A stretch of DNA of 64,000 nucleotides. Origin: Dama dama (lineage: Eukaryota; Chordata; Mammalia; Artiodactyla; Cervidae). The notes under the pieces were generated by a model, which worked only from the letters and a program-made list of their open reading frames with translations, was not told the DNA's origin and did not search any database. Where the stretch lies: positions 34,241,607 to 34,305,606 of the forward strand of contig NC_083695.1 in the NCBI RefSeq assembly GCF_033118175.1, written 5' to 3'. Below, piece by piece: positions 55,346 through 64,000 of the stretch; within the stretch, counting starts at the first letter, position 1; each line of letters begins with the position of its first letter. A program made the translations under genes and the position numbers.

Positions 55346-55739
55346 ATGCATGCATGCAAACACATGGTAAGCATCCTGAATACACTGTATTCAAACTTTC
55401 TTTTGAAACAAGCATTTTTAATTGGCAGTCTCAGACAAAGGTGTGTCTGATTGGAATTCATATTCATCCCCTTGTAAAATGTAATCCCAGTTGCTCCCAT
55501 ATTTGCCTGGTATGTGTGTCTGTGTGTGTGTATCTTACTAGTAAAGCTCTAATGGACATAATAAAAGGTGCTACCTGTAAAAGTAGTGAGCTCCATGTGT
55601 ATGTCCTGTCCATTGCAAGAGAGACAAGAAAGAACAGGAAAGTGAGAGGGGGCTGGGTCAATTTCTGGACATGGAAGTGGGGTCAACTTTTGAATATTTG
55701 CTGGTGGCTTTCCCATGTTAAGAATTTTCCATAGTGACA
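55346..55739. other. Unique non-coding sequence
   Basis: No gene or repeat recognised; a short TG-rich patch lies at 55514-55532. Confidence 0.4.
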
Positions 55740-57912
55740 TTTTTTTTTTTTTTTCAGATTTCTTTTCTTTTTTTTTTTTTTTTATTAGTTGGAGGCTAAT
55801 TACTTCACAACATTTCAGTGGGTTTTGTCATACATTGATATGAATCAGCCATGGATTTACACGTATTCCCCATCCCGATCCCCCCTCCCACCTCCCTCTC
55901 CACCTGATTCCTCTGGGTCTTCCCAGTGCACCAGGCCGGAGCACTTGTCTCATGCATCCCACCTGGGCTGGTGATCTGTTTCACCATAGATAGTATACAT
56001 GCTGTTCTTTTGAAATATCCCACCCTCACATTCTCCCACAGAGTTCAAAAGTCTGTTCTGTATTTCTGTGTCTCTTTTTCTGTTTTGCATATAGGGTTAT
56101 CGTTACCATCTTTCTAAATTCCATATATATGTGTTAGTATGTTGTAATGTTCTTTATCTTTCTGGCTTACTTCACTCTGTATAATGGGCTCCAGCTTCAT
56201 CCATCTCATTAGGACTGGTTCAAATGAATTCTTTTTAATGGCTGAGTAATATTCCATGGTGTATATGTACTACAGCTTCCTTATCCATTCATCTGCTGAT
56301 GGGCATCTAGGTTGCTTCCATGTCCTGGCTATTATAAACAGTGCTGCGATGAACACTGGGGTGCACGTGTCTCTTTCAGATCTGGTTTCCTCAGTGTGTA
56401 TGCCCAGAAGTGGGATTGCTGGGTCATATGGCAGTTCTATGTCCAGTTTTTTAAGAAATCTCCACACTGTTTTCCATAGCGGCTGTACTAGTTTGCATTC
56501 CCACCAACAGTGTAAGAGGGTTCCCTTTTCTCCACACCCTCTCCAGCATTTATTGCTTGTAGACTTTTGGATAGCAGCCATCCTGACTGGCGTGTAATGG
56601 TACCTCATTGTGGTTTTGATTTGCATTTCTCTAATAATGAGTGATGTTGAGCATCTTTTCATGTGTTTGTTAGCCATCTGTATGTCTTCTTTGGAGAAAT
56701 GTCTGTTTAGTTCTTTGGCCCATTTTTTGATTGGGTCATTTATTTTTCTGGAATTGAGCTGCGGGAGTTGCTTGTATATTTTTGAGATTAATCCTTTGTC
56801 TGTTTCTTCATTTGCTATTATTTTCTCCCAATCTGAGGGCTGTCTTTTCACCTTACTTATAGTTTCCTTTGTAGTGCAAAAGCTTTTAAGTTTCATTAGG
56901 TCCCATTTGTTTAGTTTTGCTTTTATTTCCAATATTCTGGGAGGTGGGTCATAGAGGATCTTGCTGTGATTTATGTCGGAGAGTGTTTTGCCTATGTTCT
57001 CCTCTAGGAGTTTTATAGTTTCTGGTCTTACATTTAGATCTTTAATCCATTTTGAGTTTATTTTTGTGTATGATGTTAGAAAGTGTTCTAGTTTCATTCT
57101 TTTACAAGTGGTTGACCAGCTTTCCCAGCACCACTTGTTAAAGAGGTTGTCTTTTTTCCATTGTATATCCTTGCCTCCTTTGTCAAAGATAAGGTGTCCA
57201 TAGGTTCATGGATTTATCTCTGGGCTTTCTATTCTGTTCCATTGATCTATATTTCTGTCTTTGTGCCAGTACCATACTGTCTTGATGACTGTGGCTTTGT
57301 AGTAGAGTCTGAAGTCAGGCAGGTTGATTCCTCCAGTTCCATTCTTCTTTCTCAAGATTACTTTGGCTATTCGAGGTTTTTTGTATTTCCATACAAATTG
57401 TGAAATTCTTTGGTCTAGTTCTGTGAAAAATACCGTTGGTAGCTTGATAGGGATTGCATTGAATCTATAGATTGCTTTGGGTAGAATAGCCATTTTGACA
57501 ATATTGATTCTTCCAATCCATGAACACGGTATGTTTCTCCATCTGTTTGTGTCCTCTTTGATTTCTTTCATCAGTGTTTTATAGTTTTCTATGTATAGGT
57601 CTTTTGTTTCTTTAGGTAGATATACTCCTAAGTATTTTATTCTTTTTGTTGCAATGGTGAATGGTATTGTTTCCTTAATTTCTCTTTCTGTTTTTTCATT
57701 GTTAGTATATAGGAATGCAAGGGATTTCTGTGTGTTAATTTTATATCCTGCAACTTTACTATATTCATTGATTAGCTCTAGTAATTTTCTGGTAGAGTCT
57801 TTAGGGTTTTCTATGTAGAGGATCATGTCATCTGCAAACAGTGAGAGTTTCACTTCTTCTTTTCCTATCTGGATTCCTTTTACTTCTTTTTCTGCTCTGA
57901 TTGCTGTGGCCA
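55740..57912 (-). mobile_element. Young 5'-truncated L1 (antisense)
   Basis: Reading leftwards: ORF2 from just before the reverse-transcriptase catalytic motif, the full 3' UTR, a regular 3' end 'ctccaactaataaa', an A tail, then 'gaaaagaaatctg', then a further A run. It ends abruptly at 57912. I could not find a target-site duplication, unlike the sister copy at 41646. Confidence 0.95.
56270..57912 (-). pseudogene. L1 ORF2 C-terminal half with one nonsense codon
   Basis: This is ORF2, the L1 endonuclease/reverse transcriptase, of which only the C-terminal half remains. The right frame (57912-57206) holds 235 residues with the RT catalytic motif FADD (residues 26-29). A TGA at 57206-57208 interrupts it; the sister copy has CGA (Arg) there, so this is a CpG-type decay. 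The same frame reopens and continues to the normal IRKL end at 56270 with no other break. From the point where the two copies overlap I count eight amino-acid differences in about 408 residues, including the stop. The first codon of the frame is TTG, not a real start. No endonuclease domain, so it is immobile. Confidence 0.95.
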
Positions 57913-58030
57913 ATTAATTCCAGAGTCAATGATCCAACTGAGTATACAAAGCAAATATTAACCTTAACTAAAGCCTAGAATAATTAAGAGGTTGAATTTC
58001 CTATACAAACATAACCAGTGTAGGTCTCAA
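57913..58030. other. Short unique spacer
   Basis: Unique sequence between L1 and SINE. Confidence 0.4.
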
Positions 58031-58233
58031 GTGAGGTGAAGTGAAAAATCGCTTAGTCGTTTCTGACTCTTTGCTACCCCATGGACTATACAGTTTGTGG
58101 AATTCTCCAGGCCAGAATACTGGAGTGGGTAGCCTTTCTCTTCTCCAGGGCATCTTCCCAATCCAGGGATTGAGCCTAGGTCTCCGGCATTGCAGGCGGA
58201 TTCTTTACCAACTGAGCTACTAGGGAAGCCCTA
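58031..58233 (-). repeat. Bov-tA SINE (antisense) with TSD
   Basis: 'gtgaagtgaaaaatcgctta', 'gaatactggagtgggtagcc' and 'gagctactagggaagccc'. Flanks 'taggtctcaa' (58021-58030) and 'taggcctcaa' (58234-58243) match at nine of ten positions. Confidence 0.93.
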
Positions 58234-58356
58234 TAGGCCTCAAAGCAGATGCTAGTCAAGTTTGTTACTGTCAGAGAAGACTATTTGCTGTTAAAAGACA
58301 GCCCCCAAGTCTTAGTGGCTTGATAGGATAAAAGTCTGTTTATTTCAAGTCTGAAG

Positions 58357-58358
<2 letters not shown>
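58234..58358. other. Short unique sequence
   Basis: No gene or repeat recognised. Confidence 0.35.

Positions 58359-58388
<30 letters not shown>
58359..58388. repeat. (TG)15 microsatellite
   Basis: Pure TG dinucleotide repeat. Confidence 0.96.
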
Positions 58389-58390
<2 letters not shown>

Positions 58391-58807
58391 TGGGAGTGAG
58401 GTGGAAGAGGGGAGCAGTGTTTTATGCTATCACTCAGGGGCCCGGGTTCCTTTCCTCTTGTGGCTCCCTGCTATGTCTTTGGAGCCCTCTCAGTTGTTCT
58501 GTTGGAGGGGGCAGAGGAATATAGCGAAGGCACACCAAGTCTAACAACCACCTCTGTCCCAATGTTGCACCCCCCACTCCCTTTCATGCCTCACTGGTGA
58601 GAACCAGTTACATGAGCCCACCTTCCTGGAAGGAAACTGGGAAGTGGAGTCCAGTGTGTGCCCAGGAAGAAGAGAGCAGGACAGTGATGCACTCTCAGGG
58701 CCTCTGTAACCCTGACTGATCCATTTCACCCCTCCCCTGGTGGTGGGCATGGCTTGGCAGAGGGTTATCATAGAGCCACCTGGTCCAGAAAATAAGTTAC
58801 ACACCTT
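58389..58807. other. Unique non-coding sequence
   Basis: No gene or repeat recognised. Confidence 0.4.
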
Positions 58808-59702
58808 CCCTTTTTTGTTATTGAAGTATCGTTGATTTAAAATGTTCTAATTTCTGCTGTATAGCAAAGTGACCCAGTTATACACACACACACACGTTCT
58901 TATATTCTTTTCCATTATTGTTATCTCAGGAGATGGAGTATAGTTTTCTGTGCTATACAGTTGGACCTCGTTTTCTATCCATTCTACATGGAATAGTTTG
59001 CTTGTGCTAATCCCGAGCTCCCAGTCCCTCCCTCTTCCTCCTCCCTCCTGCTTGGCAACCACAAGTCTGTGCCCTTTGTCTGTGATTCTGTTTCTGTTTC
59101 ATAGATAGGTTCATTTGTGCCTTATTTTAGATTACCCGTGTAAGTGATATCATGGTATTTGTCTTTCTCTTTCTTACTTCACTTACTACAATAATCTATA
59201 ATTGCATCCATGTTGCTGCAAATGGCATTATTTTGTTCTTTTTAATGGCTTAGTAGTATTCCATTGTATGTAGGTGCCACATCTCCTTTATCCATTCCTC
59301 TGCTGGTGGACATTTTGGTTGTCTTCATGTTTTGGGTAATTGTAAATAGTGCTTCTGTGAATATAGGAGTCCTTGTGTCTTTTTGAATTATAGTTTTCTT
59401 TAGATGTATGCCCAGGAATGGGATTGCTGTGTCATATAATAGTTCTGTTTTTAATTTTTTGAGGACCCTCTATACTGAGCTCCATAGCAGTGGTGCCAAC
59501 TTACTTTCCTGTCAGCGGTGTAGGAGGGGTTCCCTTTTTCCCATACCGTCTCCAGCGTTTGTTGTTTGTAGACTTTTTAATGATGGCCATTCTCACCAGT
59601 GGGAGGTGGTACCTTGTTGTAGTTTTGATTTACATCTTTTTGATCATTAGTGATGTTGAACATCTTTTCATGTCACTACATACCTTCTCAATTTTTAGAT
59701 TA
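58808..59702 (-). repeat. Old ruminant-type L1 3' part (antisense)
   Basis: 'gttattgaagtatcgttgat', 'ctgctgtatagcaaagtgac', 'atggcttagtagtattccat', 'gggattgctgtgtcatataa' and 'gatgttgaacatcttttcat'. It covers the 3' UTR and ORF2 end. The frames are decayed. A (CA)n patch at 58882-58895 lies inside it. Confidence 0.88.
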
Positions 59703-59752
59703 AAAAAATTAACCTCTGACTTGAATTACTGGGATCCTTGCCACACGCCGCT

Positions 59753-59965
59753 GTGTGTTTCCCTGGTGGCTCCGATGGTAGACAGTTTGCCTGCAATGTG
59801 AGAGACCTGGGTTTGATCCCTGGGTTGGGAAGATCCCCTGCAGGAAGGCATGGCAACCCACTCCAGTATCCTTTCCTGGAGAATGCCCGTGGACAGAGGA
59901 GCCTGGTGGGCTGCAGTTCATGGGGACACAAAGAGTTGGACACGACTGAGCGATTGAGCACACAG
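59753..59965 (+). repeat. Bov-tA SINE
   Basis: 'tttccctggtggctccgatg', B box 'ggtttgatccc' (59811-59821), 'ggagaatgcccgtggac' and 'cacgactgagcgattgag'. Near full length. Confidence 0.94.
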
Positions 59966-61039
59966 CACAGCCGTGTGCCTCAGTAGATTCTTCTGCAGAA
60001 TGGGGATTAGAGCCCTTGCTAAGCCAGTGTTTCTGGGGGAAACATTGAGTATAATAAACTCACTCTTGGTTCCCATGGCCTCAGGGCCTGGAAGCCCTTA
60101 AAGTCAGGCAGGTTGCAAGTGTGGGCCTGAGTTTACTTTTGCTGTTTCTTTCAGTGCATCCAAAGGCCTCCCCAGGGTCTACCAGGTGTACCTCCCCCAC
60201 TACTCCACCTGGATGGTGCTTGTCCTATCCAGCCCTGCAGTTCCCAGGCAGAGGCAATGGACTTGCAGCATCAGCCACTGGCATCATTGGCTGCCTTTCT
60301 TGAGTTTAATCCAAGAGGAACACAGAGCGAGACGGCACATAAAGGCTTTTTAACCATCACTGTGTGAAAGTGCAAAGGCCAGGGAGGAACACTTTTCTCT
60401 AGGGAATGCACAGTTTTTGGAGGTGAGGCTACCTTCTGGCGATTAATAGCCCGTTGTATTTATTATAGGTGCCACCAATGTGTTTGTCTTCTTTAGGAAT
60501 AATTTTGCATTTGAATGTGAAATCAGCTGGTTTTTAGACTAGTTTCATTGGCTGCTTCTGGAACATTTTGAAAGCTGCAACTTGCAGTGCTGGAGACTGC
60601 TGGTGCTATATGTGGTGTGTGTGTGTGTGAAGGGAAGGGGTGATGGTGGTGGATTTATCAGGGAAAATTGTGCCGCTTTGGGGATATAGATGACATTAGG
60701 CCTGTTGACTCAGACATTTGGGGAACCTGGCCAGAGCCCCTGCAATTCAGTTGTGCCACTTTATAGTTGGTCCGGAATCCAGGATGCCTGATTTCTCATT
60801 CAGTTAATGAAATATTAGTGTTATAAACCATGACTATTGGTTTATAGAAGCCATAATTCCTTTGTCACCCTCTGTTACCTTGGTTTAGAGTTAGTTTGTT
60901 AGAGCATTAACCACCTTCTGGTTTCCATCAAGGTGGCCATCTAATGGATCATTAAGTACCAGTCCCTTTGAAATATGTACTGATATCACAGTAGTTGTAT
61001 TGGGAATAGGAACCACACTCACACAGTAGGTTGTCTTTA
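59966..61039. other. Unique non-coding sequence
   Basis: A short TG repeat lies at 60613-60629. No gene or other repeat recognised. Confidence 0.4.
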
Positions 61040-61069
61040 TTGGCGGGGGTGGGGTGGGGCGGGGGGGAA
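61040..61069 (+). other. G-run cluster, G-quadruplex-prone
   Basis: Four consecutive G4 to G8 runs separated by one base ('gggggtggggtggggcgggg'). Confidence 0.85.
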
Positions 61070-61254
61070 GAAAGCTGAATGAAGAAGAACAGGCAGGATA
61101 TTTCCCCCAAATTTAATTATGAGAAGCTTTGCTTTGTCTGGTGAGGTCAACAACCTGGAAGCTTGAGGGTATCTGATGAATCAGATAGCAGACAGGCAAA
61201 GAGTATTAATGAAGTAAGAGGCATAGTAGATACCAGAGCCATCCATTAATTCAT

Positions 61255-62110
61255 TTTTGTGTTAGTTCATTGATTTATTAAATATTTCTTGAGTGTCTTT
61301 GTGCCAAGCATCATATCAGGTACTAGAGATCTAGAAATGAACAGCAGGGGTGTCCCTGTCCTCATTGAACTCACAGTCTTGGGGGAGGAGGGAGTGGTAG
61401 ACAAATGTAATATTCACTTCATATTTTTCTAGATGAGGCGTACTAGACAACCAGCTAATTATACATAGAAATATTATGAGAAAGCCTCATGGGTAAAAAT
61501 ATATGTATTAATGAATAAAAGTATGTGTTAGTGCTTGTAATAATAGGAGCAATTGACCTGATGTGGTAGGTCAGGGAAGACTTCACTAACCAAGTGATGC
61601 TTTGGTTAAGATCTGAAGGATGAGTGGGATTTATCCAAATAAGGAAGGGGGAAAATGCATTCTAGGCATCAGGAACAGTTTGTGTAAAGGCCCTGTGGTG
61701 GGAGAAGGAAGCATTGTAGGTATTCAGGATCAATATAAAGTTGGTGCGGAGTATGGTATAAGAGAGGCAGCGAGGTATCAGATTGTGCCAAGCCCTGTAG
61801 TATGTATTAAAGATTTCTGTTGTTATCATAACAAGAGTGGGAAACCATTGGGAGTTTACATCAGGGGACATCATTATATTTGTCTGAAAAAAGAATCACT
61901 GTGGCTACAGTGTGATCATGGATAGGAGAAGGTTAGAATAGATGTGGATAGACCGTATTCTTCACCATTACAGTGAGATAAAGGGGGAACACTTGAGTGA
62001 TAGATACCGGTGAACATGGGAAGAACTTGGTGATAGAGGTTATGGGTGTGAGGGACAAGAAGGCATCCAGGCTGACACCTGAGTGCCTGCCTTTGGAACT
62101 AGATGAATAA
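61255..62110 (-). repeat. Ancient L2-like LINE (antisense)
   Basis: 'cattgatttattaaatattt', 'gtgtctttgtgccaagcatc', 'ctcattgaactcacagtc', 'cagggaagacttcactaac', 'ctgaaggatgagtgggatt' and 'gtgtaaaggccctgtggtgg'. It starts as a recognisable antisense L2 3' end, and its continuation matches the layout at 29500-30845. Confidence 0.6.
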
Positions 62111-62114
62111 GGGT

Positions 62115-62480
62115 TGTTTTAGTTATGGTTCAGGGTTGGCTGTTATAACAAGACTCAAAAGTGGGTCAGCAAGATGGGAGTGGTTTGTTCTCATCCCAGC
62201 CCACGTGTGAGCATTGCAGGGCTGGGACAGTGGCTCCATGGTGTCGTGCTCCTAAAATCCTTTAGTTGTGCCACTGCCATCTCTAGACTGTCTCCCTCAT
62301 CAGCATGGTTCTAGCCATTTGACTACTACAGCCACGATCTGGATGTATCTCTTCTCCCCAGAGTCAGCGCCTAGAAGTTGCTCACGTCCCATGGGCCATA
62401 CCTCAGTTACATGGCCATATATTACAGATAATCAGGGAACAATCAGCCATCCCTGCATTGGTGCACTCATAGGAAACATT
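62115..62480. repeat. Unassigned ancient interspersed repeat
   Basis: 'ggctgttataacaagactc' and 'cctcagttacatggccat' resemble the element at 48986-49440. The family is unknown to me. Confidence 0.3.
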
Positions 62481-64000
62481 GGGAGAGGATCAGTAGCTGG
62501 TAGAAGGCCAGGAGCAAGTGTGAGATGTTCATTTCATGCCCTGCTTGAGATCCCTGGTCTCTCCCATCCCCTTGGCTCCCTCCACTCTCCTCCGTGACAC
62601 CTTCACGAACCACTGCAGTACATTTGCTGCGTCTTCCCACCAAGTTCTTCCTGCGTGGACTGCGCTTCTCTGTCTGCCCACACTTCAAGGACTGGCTGAT
62701 TCCTACTGTCACCGTAAAGCTCTCCTTTATGGATCCAGCCCCAGGGGGAACTCACACTCACCCTTCCTGTCTCTGTATTGTGTGACTACGACAGTTCTCA
62801 AGCTGAGGGCTTCTGTCTTCTGTTGAACTTTCACACTACCTTATTTAACTTTTCAAATCACTATTGCACATTTTAATTGTGACCAGCACATGTTTACTAA
62901 GAGTTCATGCTGGGCCATACTGACTTCTGCTCTCTCTCTACCAGTCCTATGAAGTACCTAATATACAGACACAGAACAGTCAAGGCTTATTATTTCCCAT
63001 AATAAGAAAAACCCCAGTGAACTTAGTGTTAGGAAGACTCTTGGAAAGCTTTTAGAGCCGTTTCCAAGATAGGAGGCAATGGAACATAAGTAGACTAGGC
63101 TAAAATAGACTTCAGTTATCTCATTTCTTTGTATTTCCTCTGTTCATTAATCCTGTCCTGCCTTACTGTTCTGATTATGGCCGCACTGGGATGACCTGAA
63201 ATGTGGACACTCATGCAACATCGGCATTATGAAGGTGGGGTGGAGAGGAGAAGGGAGTTGTAGGAGGACTTAGAGAAAAGAGAATAAGTTTCTTCAGCTT
63301 CCTGCTGCCCCCCCTGGCTAACTTCTTTCAGTCACTAGGTGGAAAAAGGTCCTGAATTGGCAGCCAACCTGGGGTTTCCAGACTAACCAACAGTTAACTC
63401 TACCTTTTCATTCTTCACGTGTGTTATTGTTTGATTAAAAAATGATGATTCTTTTTTTTTGTTTTTCATTCATGCCTGGTGCCTGCTCCTTGATTTTGTT
63501 TTTGCAGCAGGAGCTCAGGGGCTGGTGGAAGGAGTGGAGACTCTTCTGCTTGGTGATGAGGTAGTTGTGTCACCTGGCTGGGTGGGTTGTAGGCTGTGTG
63601 GACACATGGGCCATGCTCCTCAGAGTCCTGTGTGTCCATGAAGGAGCTCAGCATCACGTTGGTCTCTTGGCTGGTGCCCAGGGACCTTGATGATTGATTT
63701 CATGGGCGGGTTGCTATGTATCTCCCCATGGAGCTCTTGGTGCCTTGATGTCTTCGAGTGTGAAAGCAGAGATTCTGTCTGTTTCCTGTTTGGGGAGTGG
63801 GTGGAAGGAGGGAGAGTTGTGGGAGATTTCCTCCTCACTGATAGTGCTTTGGAAATTGGGGCCAGAGGTGATGGCAGAGGAAGTTTCTAGTGTAAGGAGC
63901 TTAGATGCTGACTGCCCTTGTGCTACTTATGTCTCTCCTGGCTCTTGTACAAAGAGGTGTGATGCTTTCGAGTGTGTGCATGCTTGAGGATGTGCGTGGG
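62481..64000. other. Unique non-coding sequence to the window end
   Basis: No gene or assignable repeat. A T-rich tract lies near 63450-63470. Frames of 60-97 codons show no domain content. Confidence 0.4.

Noticed and set aside
1..64000. CRISPR arrays, operons, prophages or a bacterial-type defence system
   Set aside because: The sequence is mammalian nuclear DNA; repeats are transposons and microsatellites, with no regularly spaced repeat-spacer pattern.
62481..64000. Possible host exon near the right edge
   Set aside because: Short frames only; no polypyrimidine-AG/GT pair bounding a domain-like frame could be supported.

Overview
This window is non-coding nuclear DNA from a ruminant (Bovidae or a close relative). 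The diagnosis rests on the repeats. BovB (RTE-type) LINE pieces, about ten tRNA-Glu-headed Bov-tA/Bov-A SINEs, several CHR-type SINEs and young ruminant-type L1 copies sit on a background of decayed mammal-wide repeats (MIR, L2, MER5-like, MaLR LTRs, old L1, a probable L3/CR1 relic). I found no protein-coding exon of a host gene, no tRNA or rRNA gene and no CRISPR array. All the longer open frames are retrotransposon remnants or chance frames inside repeats.

Layout. 1-8.6 kb is mostly unique sequence with three SINEs, two long TG/CG alternating tracts (3.6 and 5.6 kb) and a homeodomain-motif-rich block at 4.4-5.3 kb. 8.6-12.4 kb holds old L1 pieces, MIRs, a 571-bp hAT-like element and a small TA-flanked mariner/Tigger-like element inside an old L1. 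12.8-19.4 kb is largely repeat-poor and holds three more blocks that look like conserved non-coding elements. 19.4-32.4 kb is an ordinary patchwork of CHR SINEs, L2, MIR, a MaLR LTR, a solo retroviral-type LTR at 24.6-25.1 kb and an LTR inside an L2. 32.5-36.5 kb has two oppositely oriented BovB copies followed by an old L1 broken by an LTR, itself broken by a SINE. 40.5-44.7 kb is a nest: a CHR SINE split by an antisense L1, which in turn received a dimeric Bov-tA and a young sense L1. 47.2-47.9 kb is another repeat-free AT-rich block. 51.4-53.1 kb carries old L1 and a probable L3/CR1 relic. 55.7-57.9 kb is a second young L1 in the opposite orientation, followed by more SINEs, an old L1 and an L2.

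The window fits an intron or intergenic interval. The repeat-poor, ATTA-rich blocks suggest, by inference only, a regulatory landscape of a developmental gene outside the window. The clearest structural results are the nested insertion at 40.5-44.7 kb, the 1.68-kb near-identical inverted L1 pair (41.6-43.3 versus 55.8-57.5 kb), the internally deleted BovB at 34.3 kb, several perfect target-site duplications that fix insertion boundaries, and interrupted poly(A) tails on both young L1 copies. I saw no undescribed coding system. Repeat family names come from recognition of the sequence, not from a database search.
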